A stretch of 64,000 nt of DNA from Gillisella vitis (GTDB lineage: Bacteria > Pseudomonadota > Alphaproteobacteria > Rhizobiales > Rhizobiaceae). A program made the position numbers and the translations under genes. The stretch spans positions 248,001 through 312,000 of the forward strand of contig WPHV01000004.1 in NCBI GenBank assembly GCA_009744235.1, in the 5' to 3' direction. Of this stretch, positions 17,829-27,440 are shown piece by piece (within the stretch, counting starts at the first letter, position 1; each line of letters begins with the position of its first letter). Below the pieces are notes generated by a model that was given only the letters and a program-made list of their open reading frames with translations, searched no databases and was not told the origin of the DNA.

Positions 17829-17887
17829 GCGCGGCTGCCATACCGCCTTTTCCCATCTCGCGCTATTGACATTAAAGAGGAAAAGCC

Positions 17888-18919
17888 ATGGCTGACCAGT
17901 CCCCACGCATGTTCTTGTCCATCCCAGCAACTGCTGTACTGACGCTTCTCGCCATTGGCACGCCCGCCGCCCAGGCCGAAGACAAGGTACTGACCATCTA
18001 CACCTATGAAAGCTTCGTTTCCGAATGGGGCCCGGGGCCGAAGGTGAAAGCCACCTTTGAAAAGACCTGCGGCTGCACCGTCAAGTTTGTCGGACTGGAA
18101 GATGGCGTGGCACTGCTGAACCGCTTGAAGCTGGAAGGCGCTTCCAGCGAGGCAGATCTGGCGCTGGGGCTGGATACCAATCTCACCGAGGAAGCCAGGC
18201 AGACCGGACTTTTCGCCCCGCACGGCATTGATGCCTCGGCAGCCCAGGTGCCTGGCGGCTTTAAAGACGATATGTTCGTGCCTTACGATTACGGACATTT
18301 CGCCGTCGTCTATGACACCCAGACCATAAAAAATCCGCCCAAAAGCCTGAAGGAACTGGTGGAGGGAGACCCCGCCCAGAAGATCGTCATCGAAGACCCG
18401 CGCACCTCGACGCCGGGGCTTGGCCTGCTGCTCTGGGTTAAATCCGTCTATGGCAAGGACGCGCCCGCCGCCTGGGCAAAATTGAAAGATCGGGTGCTGA
18501 CCGTCACTCCCGGCTGGTCGGAAGCCTATGGCCTGTTCACCAAGAGCGAAGTGCCGATGGTGTTTTCCTATACGACCTCGCCCGCCTACCACATGGTTTC
18601 AGAAAACACCGATCGTTATCAGGCCGCGTCCTTTTCGGAAGGGCATTACATCCAGATCGAAGTGGCGGGCCTGCTAAAGAATGCCAAGCACAAGCAACTG
18701 GCCGAGGATTTCCTGAAATTCATGCTGACGTCAGGATTCCAGGATGAGATCCCCACCAACAACTGGATGATGCCAGTCACCAAGACCTCGACCCCGCTGC
18801 CAGAGGCTTTCGACCGTCTGGTCAAGCCAGCCAAGACCTTCCTGATGAGCCCGCAGGAGGTTGCTACCAACCGCAAGAGCTGGATTGCGGAATGGCAGGC
18901 GGCAATGGCGGCAAAGTAA
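17888..18919 (+). CDS. thiB: Thiamine ABC transporter, periplasmic binding protein
   Basis: A 343-residue TbpA/ThiB: Sec signal peptide in the first 30 residues (cleavage after AAQA), then a periplasmic binding fold starting [19 protein letters not shown], typical of thiamine-binding members. GAGG lies before the ATG and the TPP riboswitch upstream confirms the substrate. The ThiP start lies nine bases beyond the stop. Confidence 0.96.
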   Translation: MADQSPRMFLSIPATAVLTLLAIGTPAAQAEDKVLTIYTYESFVSEWGPGPKVKATFEKTCGCTVKFVGLEDGVALLNRLKLEGASSEADLALGLDTNLTEEARQTGLFAPHGIDASAAQVPGGFKDDMFVPYDYGHFAVVYDTQTIKNPPKSLKELVEGDPAQKIVIEDPRTSTPGLGLLLWVKSVYGKDAPAAWAKLKDRVLTVTPGWSEAYGLFTKSEVPMVFSYTTSPAYHMVSENTDRYQAASFSEGHYIQIEVAGLLKNAKHKQLAEDFLKFMLTSGFQDEIPTNNWMMPVTKTSTPLPEAFDRLVKPAKTFLMSPQEVATNRKSWIAEWQAAMAAK

Positions 18920-18927
18920 GGTCCGGC

Positions 18928-20658
18928 ATGGCTCTCAAGCATTTCCAGCAAAAGTGTTTAGCGGTTTTGCGTCCGGAAATGCGCAAAAACAAAGTGCGAG
19001 CGCATTTTCGCGGTTCAACGACAAGCAAAAATGCTCTCGCACGGCAAAACCTGCTACCGATTGCCGGTGGGGTCATTGGCCTTGCCAGCCTGTTTGCGTT
19101 TATCGGATTGGCAATCACCGCCTTGCTGGTGGCAACCGGTGGCAACGTGCCGCTGGCGCTGGACAGTTACACCCTGTCCATCCTGCGCTTCACCCTGGTG
19201 CAGGCCGGGCTATCGACATTGCTGTCTCTTGTCTTTGCCCTGCCTGTGGCGCTTGCCCTGGCGAGGCAACGGCATTTCTGGGGCCGCCGCTGGCTGATCC
19301 GGCTGATGGCCCTGCCCATGGGCCTGCCGGTGCTGATTGGTGCGCTGGGCCTGATCGGCATCTGGGGTCGCAACGGGTTTGCCAATGACCTGCTGGCGCT
19401 GCTCGGCCGCCAGACACCGGTCAGCATTTACGGCCTGACCGGCATTCTCATTGCCCATGTGTTTTTCAACATGCCATTGACATGCCGCCTGCTGCTCGCC
19501 GGGCTGGAACGGGTGCCTCCCGATTATTGGCGCATGGCCGCCAGCCTTGGCATGGGTCCGGTTGCCATTTTCCGGATGATCGAATGGCCAGCCCTCAGCC
19601 CCTTGCTTCCCGGCATTGCCGGGCTGATCTTCATGCTCTGCGCCACCAGTTTCACGCTGGTGTTGACGCTAGGCGGCGGGCCGGGCGCCACTACGCTGGA
19701 AGTGGCGATCTATCAGGCGTTGCGCTTTGATTTCGATCCGCCCTTGGCCGTGTCCCTGGCCACCCTGCAACTAGCCGTCACGGCTCTGTTGCTTGGCCTT
19801 TTGGCGCTGTTTCCGGCACCGGACGACCAAACAATACCCGATGAACGACCTGTGCTGCGGCTCGATGGCAAGGGGCTGGCAGCGCGGGCCTGGGATGGGG
19901 TTGTGCTGCTGGTTGCTCTGCTCTTCCTTGTCACGCCGCTTGCCAATATCGCTTTTGCTGGCGTCAAAGCCGATCTCCTGAAACTGCTGGGTGATCCCTC
20001 GGTTTGGCAGGCTGCCGGTCTCAGCCTAGCCATCGCCTTTCCTGCCGCCCTGCTGGCGCTGGGTCTCAGCCTCGTCTTCATCAATGCCAGAACAGCACTG
20101 GCAGGCCTGCGGCGAAAAACCCTGGCCGCAGCCACTCTGTCCCGGCTGATTGGCGCAACATCCTCGCTGGTTCTGCTGGTGCCGGTCATCGTGCTGGCCA
20201 CCGGTTGGTTCCTGCTGCTGCGCCAGATGGGCAATGCGGCAGGGTTTGCCGGGCCGGTGGTGGTGGCGATCAACGCGATCATGGCACTGCCCTTTACCAT
20301 GCGGGTCTTGGCACCGGCCATTACCACCCATCACCACCGCACGGCACGCCTGTCTGCAAGCCTCGGCCTTGGCGGAATGGCCAAGATCCGCCATATCGAC
20401 TGGCCGGGCCTGCGCCGTCCGATCTTGACGGCCCTGTCCTTTGCCATGGCGCTATCGCTTGGAGACCTTGGGGCGGTTGCCCTGTTCGGTGCCAATAATC
20501 TGGCGACGTTGCCATGGCTGATCTATAGCCGGATGGGCAGCTACCGCACCGCCGATGCGGATGGTCTGGCACTGCTGCTCGGCCTTGTCTGCCTTGTGCT
20601 GACCATGATTGGAACGGCGGGCGGCTCAAGCGCTGGCAAACTGGAGGATCGACCTTGA
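18928..20658 (+). CDS. thiP: Thiamine ABC transporter permease with repeat-derived N-terminus
   Basis: A 576-residue permease made of two homologous halves, each with about six helices and an EAA-type loop (WRMAASLGMGPVAIFRMIEWP; ARLSASLGLGGMAKIRHIDWP), as in ThiP. The best start is the ATG at 18928, preceded by AAGG. Codons 3-38 (18934-19040) are a copy of an interspersed repeat that also occurs in frame in the gene at 60037, so the protein carries about 36 extra basic residues before the first helix. The gene ends in a TTGA overlap with thiQ. Confidence 0.93.
   Translation: MALKHFQQKCLAVLRPEMRKNKVRAHFRGSTTSKNALARQNLLPIAGGVIGLASLFAFIGLAITALLVATGGNVPLALDSYTLSILRFTLVQAGLSTLLSLVFALPVALALARQRHFWGRRWLIRLMALPMGLPVLIGALGLIGIWGRNGFANDLLALLGRQTPVSIYGLTGILIAHVFFNMPLTCRLLLAGLERVPPDYWRMAASLGMGPVAIFRMIEWPALSPLLPGIAGLIFMLCATSFTLVLTLGGGPGATTLEVAIYQALRFDFDPPLAVSLATLQLAVTALLLGLLALFPAPDDQTIPDERPVLRLDGKGLAARAWDGVVLLVALLFLVTPLANIAFAGVKADLLKLLGDPSVWQAAGLSLAIAFPAALLALGLSLVFINARTALAGLRRKTLAAATLSRLIGATSSLVLLVPVIVLATGWFLLLRQMGNAAGFAGPVVVAINAIMALPFTMRVLAPAITTHHHRTARLSASLGLGGMAKIRHIDWPGLRRPILTALSFAMALSLGDLGAVALFGANNLATLPWLIYSRMGSYRTADADGLALLLGLVCLVLTMIGTAGGSSAGKLEDRP
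18934..19040 (+). repeat. 107-bp interspersed repeat, copy A, inside thiP
   Basis: Aligns without gaps to 60336-60442. The shared part begins AAGCATTTCCAG, continues through TTTTGCGT.CGGAAATGC and AAACAAAG, and ends GCTCT. In both places it is read in the same frame, giving KHFQ.KC.A.LR.EM..NK. The 3' half of this copy also carries inverted ends GCGAG..CTCGC. Confidence 0.85.
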
Positions 20659-21404
20659 GCGAGACGGCCATTATTCCCGATGCAGCAATTGTGCTCGACA
20701 CCGTGCACCTGCGTCTGGGAAACCAGAGTTTTGCTTTCCACGATCAGATCGCATCCGGAAAGATCACTGCGATTACCGGCATGTCGGGCTCCGGAAAATC
20801 CACCCTGCTGAACCTGATTGCCGGATTCGAGATCGCCGATCATGGCCGTATCCGAATTGGGTCGGAAGACATCACCGATCTGCCCCCCGCCAGGCGTCCA
20901 GCCTCGCTGGTGTTCCAGGACCATAACCTGTTTGCCCATCTCGATCTCGCCACCAATATCGGCCTTGGCATCGATCCGTCTCTACGGCTTGGCGCGGCGG
21001 ATCGGCTGGCGGTGAGCGAGGCGCTGGAAAGAGTGGGGCTTGGTGGCTATGACCGACGCAAGCCCGCGACGCTTTCCGGCGGAGAAAAACAGCGCGCCGC
21101 CTTTGCCCGTGCGCTGGTGCGGCGCAAGCCGGTATTGTTGCTGGACGAACCTTTTGCCGCCCTCGATCCTGGCCTGCGCGCCAGCATGGCAGAACTGCTG
21201 CTGGATCTGCACCGCGAAACCGGCCAGAGCGTATTGATCGTCAGCCACGATCCCCAGGATGTTAAGCGTCTGGCTGATGATGTGCTATTTCTGGATCAAG
21301 GCCGGATTTTATTGCATTGCGACGCAAAAACCTTCCTTTCCGGCGAAGGCCCAGCCGCACTCAAGACCTTTCTCGGTCCTTTTCATGATCGTGACCGGCT
21401 TTGA
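20655..21404 (+). CDS. thiQ: Thiamine ABC transporter ATP-binding protein
   Basis: A 249-residue ATPase: Walker A GMSGSGKST, Q loop VFQDHNLFAHLDLATN, signature LSGGEKQR, Walker B LLLDEPFAALD, switch SHDPQD. It energises thiamine import with ThiB and ThiP. It starts with TTG overlapping the thiP stop (TTGA), GGAGG upstream. Confidence 0.95.
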   Translation: MSETAIIPDAAIVLDTVHLRLGNQSFAFHDQIASGKITAITGMSGSGKSTLLNLIAGFEIADHGRIRIGSEDITDLPPARRPASLVFQDHNLFAHLDLATNIGLGIDPSLRLGAADRLAVSEALERVGLGGYDRRKPATLSGGEKQRAAFARALVRRKPVLLLDEPFAALDPGLRASMAELLLDLHRETGQSVLIVSHDPQDVKRLADDVLFLDQGRILLHCDAKTFLSGEGPAALKTFLGPFHDRDRL

Positions 21405-21713
21405 GGCCATGATTTCGACGCGACTGGCTGGCATGGCGTGGTACATACAAAGCACAAATCAATGCGATCATTAACATTTTCTTATCCAATTGACTGATCT
21501 TGTGCGATGCGCAGTTTTATCCATTTCAATAATATGCTGTTAAGGATTTGGATAAAAATCGTGAAACATCCCGCTTCGCAATACCGGCGAAATGGCGGGC
21601 AAGGCTTGAACAGGCGAGGGGACGAAGACGTTTCTAGGATGCGCTGCAATATGATCCTGATGGCCCCTGCACAGCGAGGCACCTGGCAGACCACGCGAAT
21701 GGTGGTGGGAAAA
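21405..21713. other. Intergenic, no gene seen
   Basis: About 300 bases between thiQ and the M48 protease gene, same strand. An open frame continuous with the protease starts at 21507, but its first 69 codons have no ribosome site and non-family content. No clear terminator for thiQ was found. Confidence 0.4.
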
Positions 21714-23180
21714 ATGCGCCCTGGATTAAAAGCGAGCCTCGGCCTTATCGCCGCCCTGTCGCTTGCCGGCTGCCAGTCGATGGTTGAGCAGTCCTACCAG
21801 CCGAACATCTCGCCCTCGTCTTCACCGCAGATCGTTCAGGAAGTCCAAAAGGACGATCCCCGGGCCCAGATGGGTGCGCGTGAGCATCCCCGTATCGTGG
21901 CAAGCTATGGCGGCGAATATCACGACGAAAAAACCGAACGCCTGGTGGCGAAAATTGCCGGTGCGTTGACGGTGGTGTCTGAAAACCCGCAGCAGTCCTA
22001 CCGCATCACCATTCTGAATTCGCCTGCGATCAATGCCTTTGCCCTGCCCGGCGGCTATCTCTACGTCACCCGAGGCCTGTTGGCGCTGGCCAATGACGCG
22101 TCGGAAGTTGCCGCCGTGCTGTCGCATGAAATGGCCCATGTCACCGCCAATCATGGCATCGAGCGCCAGCGGCGCGAGGAAGCCGAGGTCATCGCCAGCC
22201 GGGTGGTTGCCGAGGTCCTGTCCAGCGATCTCGCTGGCAAGCAGGCCTTGGCCCGTGGCAAGCTGCGGCTGGCTGCCTTCTCACGCCAGCAGGAATTGCA
22301 GGCCGATACGATCGGGGTGCGCACGCTGGGCGAAGCAGGTTACGATCCCTATGCGGCGGCGCGCTTCCTGGATTCCATGGCCGCCTATCAGCATTACAGC
22401 TCATCCGACCCGAATGCCGACCAGAGCATGGACTTCCTGTCCAGCCATCCCAGCACACCGCAGCGGGTGGAACTGGCGCGCGACCATGCCCGCGCCTTCG
22501 GACCCGACGGATCGACCGGCGACAAGGGCCGCGATTACTTTTTCGATGGCATCGATGGCATGCTGTATGGCGACAGCCCACAAGAGGGCTATGTCCGTGG
22601 CCACACGTTCCTGCATGGCGGCCTCGGCATTCGCTTCGACGTGCCAGACGGTTTTCAGATCGACAACAAGGTGGAGGCGGTCATGGCCACCGGGCCGGGC
22701 GATGTCGCCATCCGCTTCGACGGCGTGGCCGATACTCAGAACCGCAGCCTGACCAACTATATTTCCAGCGGCTGGGTCACCGGCCTGTTGCCGGACAGCA
22801 TTCACGAAACCAAGATCAATGGCATGGAGGCCGCGACCGCCAGGGCCTCGGCTGATCGCTGGGATTTCGACGTCACCGTGGTGCGACTGGGCAATCAGAT
22901 TTTCCGCTTCCTGACCGCCGTTCCAAAAGGCAGCGACCAGCTGGCGCCGACATCCGATCTTCTGCGCCAAACCTTTCGGCGCATCACACCCGAGGAAGCC
23001 AAGACGCTGAAACCACTGCGCGTCCGGGTCGTCACCGTTGGACAAGGCGACACGCTGGCCAGCCTGTCGGCCAGGATGATGGGAACGGATCGAAAGCTGG
23101 AATTGTTCAAGGTGTTGAACGCCATTCCCGCCGGGCAAAGCCCGGCGCTCGGCAGCCGGGTCAAGATCGTCTCGGAATAA
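21714..23180 (+). CDS. M48-family zinc metalloprotease lipoprotein, BepA-like, with C-terminal LysM-like domain
   Basis: A 488-residue exported lipoprotein: signal peptide ending in the lipobox LSLAGC (Cys20), M48 protease domain with zinc motif HEMAH at 137-141 and downstream Glu in QQELQADTIG, then a long region and a C-terminal part RVVTVGQGDTLASLSARM that resembles LysM. BepA/LoiP-type proteases degrade or assemble outer-membrane proteins in the periplasm. I choose 21714 (after GGTGGGA) because it puts the signal peptide at the N-terminus. Confidence 0.88.
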   Translation: MRPGLKASLGLIAALSLAGCQSMVEQSYQPNISPSSSPQIVQEVQKDDPRAQMGAREHPRIVASYGGEYHDEKTERLVAKIAGALTVVSENPQQSYRITILNSPAINAFALPGGYLYVTRGLLALANDASEVAAVLSHEMAHVTANHGIERQRREEAEVIASRVVAEVLSSDLAGKQALARGKLRLAAFSRQQELQADTIGVRTLGEAGYDPYAAARFLDSMAAYQHYSSSDPNADQSMDFLSSHPSTPQRVELARDHARAFGPDGSTGDKGRDYFFDGIDGMLYGDSPQEGYVRGHTFLHGGLGIRFDVPDGFQIDNKVEAVMATGPGDVAIRFDGVADTQNRSLTNYISSGWVTGLLPDSIHETKINGMEAATARASADRWDFDVTVVRLGNQIFRFLTAVPKGSDQLAPTSDLLRQTFRRITPEEAKTLKPLRVRVVTVGQGDTLASLSARMMGTDRKLELFKVLNAIPAGQSPALGSRVKIVSE

Positions 23181-23184
23181 CCTA

Positions 23185-23226
23185 TGCATAATTCCTTAAA
23201 TCGCAATCGATTTAAGGAATTATGCA
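23185..23226. repeat. AT-rich palindromic repeat (GCATAATT family), copy 4
   Basis: A perfect 19-bp stem, TGCATAATTCCTTAAATCG and its complement, with loop CAAT. It begins five bases after the protease stop, so it is transcribed as a strong hairpin and may stabilise or end that mRNA. It is the best preserved copy of the family in the window. Confidence 0.8.
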
Positions 23227-23241
23227 GCAGATTTAAAACGT

Positions 23242-23287
23242 TACAGTGTCCTTTGTGCGTTTTATAAAACGCACAAAGGACACTGTA
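23242..23287. repeat. Perfect 46-bp palindrome
   Basis: Bases 23242 to 23287 are perfectly self-complementary with no loop; the centre is TTTTATAAAA and the arms start TACAGTGTCCTTTGTGCG. It lies between the convergent ends of the M48 protease gene and rpoH and could serve as a terminator for both, or be part of a mobile palindrome. Confidence 0.85.
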
Positions 23288-23315
23288 GAGATTTGGTTCG
23301 ATCTATGTGGTCTGG

Positions 23316-24173
23316 TCAGGCCACCATCTGGGGATTGGCCTGAACCAGCGCGACCTTCAACTTTTCCATCGCCCGGGTCTCGATCTGGCGCACCCGCTCC
23401 TTGGAAATACCAAGCTCACAGCCCAGCTCTTCAAGAGTCGCGCCATCCTCCGAAAGCCGCCGGGCGCGAATGATGCGCATTTCGCGCTCGTTTAGATGGG
23501 CCATGGCGCCGCGCAGCCAATCCAGGCGACGCTCGGTATCGATCATATCCGTCACCTGCTCGTCCGGTGTCGGCTCATCGCTGGCCAGCATGTCCAGCCG
23601 CTCGGCACCCTCTTCACCATTGTTGGAAATCGGTGCTTGCAGGGACGTATCATTGGACGAGAGGCGAGCGTCCATCGACTGGACATCGGCAAGGCTGACA
23701 CCAAGCGCTGTGGCGATTTCCTGATGAATGGCCTGATCGGTCAGGCGTTGATCGCCCTGGGCAAGCTTAGCCCGCAACCGGCGCAGGTTGAAAAACAGCG
23801 CCTTCTGGGAGGAACTGGTGCCGCCGCGCACGATGGACCAGTTGCGCAAGATATAATCCTGCATGGAGGCGCGAATCCACCAGCCGGCATAAGTCGAAAA
23901 ACGCACATCTCGGGTTGGCTCGAACCTTGCCGCAGCTTCCAGCAGCCCTATATAGCCTTCTTGAATGAGATCGCCGAGCGGCAGGCCGAAGCCACGGAAC
24001 TTGGAGGCCATGGCAATCACCAGCCGCATATGGGCATGGGCAATCTGGTTGCGGGCCACTTGGTCGTTGCCGTGTTTCCAGCGTACCGCCAGATCATGCT
24101 CCTCCTGGCGCTCCAGATACGGTGCGGCCATTGCAATCCTGATGAGCTTCTTATCGGCTTGCAGGGAATTCAT
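23316..24173 (-). CDS. rpoH: RNA polymerase sigma-32 factor RpoH
   Basis: A 285-residue heat-shock sigma factor. Region 2 reads GDLIQEGYIGLLEAAARFEP, then FSTYAGWWIRASMQDYILRNWSIVR; the RpoH-specific box is QKALFFNLRRLRAKL; region 4 ends with TLEELGCELGISKERVRQIE. Rhizobia usually have two RpoH proteins; this one looks like the RpoH2 type, an assignment from memory. The start at 24173 follows GGAGGT with four bases between. It is divergent from htpG. Confidence 0.93.
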   Translation of the reverse strand: MNSLQADKKLIRIAMAAPYLERQEEHDLAVRWKHGNDQVARNQIAHAHMRLVIAMASKFRGFGLPLGDLIQEGYIGLLEAAARFEPTRDVRFSTYAGWWIRASMQDYILRNWSIVRGGTSSSQKALFFNLRRLRAKLAQGDQRLTDQAIHQEIATALGVSLADVQSMDARLSSNDTSLQAPISNNGEEGAERLDMLASDEPTPDEQVTDMIDTERRLDWLRGAMAHLNEREMRIIRARRLSEDGATLEELGCELGISKERVRQIETRAMEKLKVALVQANPQMVA

Positions 24174-24658
24174 TACGACCTCCATTCGCGCGGCACCACG
24201 GGCCGCGTCGAGAGCAATTTAAAGGTTGAAACCACGGCAATGAATGTTTCATTCTTTTACGATGGGACTTGCCAAACGGATCACTGCGCGACATATCTTT
24301 TATAGATTTAGCTAATGTGCTCAGTTATGAGATGGTGTTTTGCCCGTACCAACGTCGCTGTAACGCTTAAGGATGCGGAATGTTCCAGCTATAGGGCTGG
24401 ACAAATTCTGTTGCGCGCCCATCGTCCCCATGCCCGCACGTATCAATGTGTTCGCTTAGCTCAAAAAAAGCGGATGACGATCATCCCGCCACATCTCAGC
24501 TCTTGAATTTCAGCTGATCTTTCGCCACCTGAAGGCGGTTGCGGGCCGCAGGTGGAACATCCTTTACGCTGCCAGCAAAATGCTCTTTTTGCCGCATGCC
24601 GAGCGACCGGTCACAGGACCGGTCCAGGCCTGCTGCCTGACGTCATACGGGAGTTACA
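24174..24658. other. Divergent promoter region between rpoH and htpG
   Basis: 485 bases without a supported gene. CTTGAA at 24503-24508 has the form of a sigma-32 -35 element, but I cannot pair it with a good -10. A hairpin with CCACCTG/CAGGTGG arms and an inner GGC/GCC stem covers 24526-24556 in the presumed htpG leader; its distance from the start makes a direct ribosome-site thermosensor unlikely. Confidence 0.4.
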
Positions 24659-26590
24659 ATGTCGACAGAAACCGCCGAAAAGCTGGGTGAAACAACGCCA
24701 GAATCACATGTGTTCGAAGCCGATGTGGCGCGCCTTCTGCATATGATGGTGCATTCGGTTTATTCGGACAAGGATGTGTTCCTGCGGGAACTGGTCTCCA
24801 ATGCCGCCGATGCCTGCGAGAAACTGCGTTATGAGGCGATTACCACGCCGGGCCTTCTCACCAGCGATCCCGATCCCCGCATCCAGCTGCGGCTCGATGC
24901 GGATAACAGGCAATTGATCCTCGAAGACAATGGCATTGGCATGAGCCGGGCCGAGTTGATCGAGGCGCTGGGGACCATTGCCCGCTCAGGAACCCGTGCC
25001 TTCATGGAGCGGATCGAGGCCAGCAAGGCTGAAGCAGGCAAGACCGGCGAGGATGCCCAGCTGATCGGCCAGTTTGGTGTCGGCTTCTATTCCTGCTTCA
25101 TGGTGGCGGATAAGGTGGATGTGGCAACACGCCGTGCCGGTGAGGTCCAGGCCTGGGCCTGGACCTCCGATGGCAAGGGCAGCTATTCCATCAGTGAGAT
25201 CAATGCCGACGACGCGCCAGCCCGTGGCACCCGTATCACTCTGCATTTGATGGAGGATGCCGAGGACTATGCTACCCGCGCCCGCGTCGAGCGGATCGTC
25301 AAGCAGCAATCAGGCCATGTCCCGGTTGCAATTACCCTGGTTGAAAAGCCCGGCGAGGAACCAACCCGAATCACCGAAGGCACAGCGCTCTGGACCCGCT
25401 CGAAATCCGAGATCAGCAGCGAGGACTATGCCGATTTCTACCGCGGCATTTCCGGTCAATATGACGAACCGGCCTTGACGGTGCATTTCCGCGCTGAAGG
25501 CCGCCACGAATATACCGCCCTTGCCTTTGTGCCCGGCACGCCCCCTTTCGACCTGTTTGATCCCGACCGCAAAGGCCGCATCAAGCTCTATGTGAAGCGG
25601 GTGTTCATCACCGACGATGCCGAACTTCTGCCGCGTTACCTGCGCTTCGTGCGCGGGCTGGTCGATACTGCCGACCTGCCGCTGAACGTGTCGCGTGAAA
25701 TGATCCAGGAAAGCCCGATCCTGTCTGCCATTCGCAAGGGCGTGACCAATCGCATCCTGACCTCCGTGGAAAAACTGGCCCAGAACGAGCCGGAAACCTA
25801 CAAGACGCTCTGGGAAAATTTCGGCGCTGTGCTGAAGGAAGGGCTCTATGAGGATTTCGAACGGCGCAACCAATTGCTGGGACTTACCCGTTTTCGCACC
25901 ACGACATCAGGCGACGACCAGCGAAGCCTTGCCGACTATATCAAGGACCTCAAGCCGGAACAGGACAGCATTTATTACCTGGCCGGGAGCAGCATCGAAC
26001 AGCTGAAGGCCTCGCCGCAGCTGGAAGGTTTTCGCGCCCGCGGCGTCGAGGTTCTGCTACTCTCCGACCAGATTGACAGTTTCTGGGTGATGAATGCGCC
26101 TGAATTCGAAGGCAAGACCTTCAAATCCGTTAGTCAGGGTGCAGCCGACCTTGCCAAATTCGCCAAGGCCGACGCCGGGACTGATAGCGACCAGGATACC
26201 AACGACCAGGCAAAGGCAGATATTGCCGGCTTCCTGGCGCTCGCCAAGGAGCAGTTGAAAGATCTGGTTGCCGATGTCCGCGCCTCAGACCGGCTGACGG
26301 AAAGCCCCGTCTGCCTCGTAGCACCGGAAAGCGGTTATGATCGTCAGTTGGAAAAAATATTGGCCGGAGCAGGCCAGCTTGCCTCAACTTCCAAGCCAGT
26401 GCTGGAGTTGAATGCCGATAACGCGCTGGTGAAGGCCATGGCGGGTGCCCAACATGCACCAGCCCTGCAAAATGATGCGATCCACTTGCTCTACGACCAG
26501 GCCCGCATTCTCGATGGCGAAAAACCAGCCGATGCCCGGGCCTTTGCGGAGCGCATGGGACGGTTGTTTGAAAAGGCGCTTCGCACCTGA
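24659..26590 (+). CDS. htpG: Molecular chaperone HtpG (Hsp90)
   Basis: A 643-residue Hsp90. The N-terminal GHKL ATP site is clear: ELVSNAADACEKLRYEA, DNGIGM, GTIARSGT, GQFGVGFYSCFMVAD. Middle domain catalytic arginine region LPLNVSREMIQE and the C-terminal dimerisation part follow. It is a heat-shock chaperone in the cytoplasm, next to the heat-shock sigma gene. GGGAG lies six bases before the ATG. A terminator follows 12 bases after the stop. Confidence 0.97.
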   Translation: MSTETAEKLGETTPESHVFEADVARLLHMMVHSVYSDKDVFLRELVSNAADACEKLRYEAITTPGLLTSDPDPRIQLRLDADNRQLILEDNGIGMSRAELIEALGTIARSGTRAFMERIEASKAEAGKTGEDAQLIGQFGVGFYSCFMVADKVDVATRRAGEVQAWAWTSDGKGSYSISEINADDAPARGTRITLHLMEDAEDYATRARVERIVKQQSGHVPVAITLVEKPGEEPTRITEGTALWTRSKSEISSEDYADFYRGISGQYDEPALTVHFRAEGRHEYTALAFVPGTPPFDLFDPDRKGRIKLYVKRVFITDDAELLPRYLRFVRGLVDTADLPLNVSREMIQESPILSAIRKGVTNRILTSVEKLAQNEPETYKTLWENFGAVLKEGLYEDFERRNQLLGLTRFRTTTSGDDQRSLADYIKDLKPEQDSIYYLAGSSIEQLKASPQLEGFRARGVEVLLLSDQIDSFWVMNAPEFEGKTFKSVSQGAADLAKFAKADAGTDSDQDTNDQAKADIAGFLALAKEQLKDLVADVRASDRLTESPVCLVAPESGYDRQLEKILAGAGQLASTSKPVLELNADNALVKAMAGAQHAPALQNDAIHLLYDQARILDGEKPADARAFAERMGRLFEKALRT

Positions 26591-26602
26591 TCAATGAAAA
26601 AT

Positions 26603-26640
26603 AAAAAGGCCCGGTTCGCAGCTGCAAACCGGGCCTTTTT
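26603..26640. terminator. Bidirectional terminator between htpG and bfr
   Basis: Perfect 14-base stem AAAAAGGCCCGGTT/AACCGGGCCTTTTT with a ten-base loop. The A run and T run make it work for both convergent genes. Confidence 0.93.
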
Positions 26641-26653
26641 CATGGGAACAACG

Positions 26654-27139
26654 TTATTCCGAAGCGTCAGCGGAATCAGCGTTGAGCTGGCCGTATTTTT
26701 CGGCGCCAAGCTTGGAGAACAGTTCGAGCTGGGTTTCGAGGAAGTCGATATGGCCTTCCTCATCCATCAGCAGCTGTTCAAACAGCTTCATGGTGACGTA
26801 GTCACCAGCCTGATAACAGATATCGCGGGATTCCTTGTAGGACGTCCGGGCTTCGTATTCGCCAGCCAGATCGGCCTCCAGCACTTCCTTGACGGTCTGA
26901 CCGATGCGCAAAGGCGCCAGAGTCTGAAGGTTGGGGTGGCCTTCCAGGAAAATGATCCGCTCGACCAGCTTGTCGGCATGCTGCATTTCTTCGATGGATT
27001 CCGCCCGTTCCTTCTTGGCAAGCTTGGTATAGCCCCAATCTTCCAGAAGACGGTAGTGCAGCCAATACTGATTGACAGCACCCAGTTCCAGAAACAATGC
27101 CTGGTTCAAACGTTCAATAACTTTTGCATCGCCCTTCAT
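26654..27139 (-). CDS. bfr: Bacterioferritin
   Basis: A 161-residue heme-containing ferritin that stores iron as a 24-mer. It has the [12 protein letters not shown] start, di-iron ligands in [23 protein letters not shown] (with the heme-ligand Met) and [16 protein letters not shown]. The C-terminal tail is acidic. bfd follows upstream on the same strand, and an Irr-box-like palindrome lies 163 bases before the start. Confidence 0.96.
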   Translation of the reverse strand: MKGDAKVIERLNQALFLELGAVNQYWLHYRLLEDWGYTKLAKKERAESIEEMQHADKLVERIIFLEGHPNLQTLAPLRIGQTVKEVLEADLAGEYEARTSYKESRDICYQAGDYVTMKLFEQLLMDEEGHIDFLETQLELFSKLGAEKYGQLNADSADASE

Positions 27140-27301
27140 CGCAGGACCCCTATCTTAAACGGTTACCGGCACGGATAACTGCTTCGATTGCCTGCAATCG
27201 ACAGAATTATCAGTGCGCTCCAATGTTTTACAACGCTTCGCACAACTTGCCAGCGATATGCGCGATAAAAGCAGGATTGAATTGCCAAGTCGAGCATTAA
27301 T

Positions 27302-27318
27302 TTTAGAATGATTCCAAA
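27302..27318 (-). promoter_or_regulatory. Iron control element (Irr box) upstream of bfr
   Basis: TTTAGAA-TGA-TTCCAAA differs by one base from the TTTAGAA-N3-TTCTAAA palindrome described as the binding site of Irr in rhizobia. It is in the spacer between bfd and bfr, upstream of bfr. Repression of bfr by Irr under low iron is known in the group, so the site fits. Confidence 0.6.
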
Positions 27319-27375
27319 AAGACGAGGATGGCCTAATCCTGACACGAGATCTCGTGACACATTTGCAGGCTGCTA

Positions 27376-27403
27376 AAACGAAAAAACCCCGCATGAAGCG
27401 GGG
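27376..27403 (-). terminator. Intrinsic terminator after bfd
   Basis: On the minus strand CCCCGC-TTCAT-GCGGGG is followed by TTTTTT. It lies about 40 bases after the bfd stop, so bfd and bfr are likely separate transcripts. Confidence 0.85.
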
Positions 27404-27440
27404 CTGTGGGTGGGTTTGCAGTATCTCAACGCGCCAGTGA

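Noticed and set aside
24503..24530. Sigma-32 promoter for htpG
   Set aside because: CTTGAA is present, but no acceptable -10 sequence at the right distance was found, so it is only mentioned.
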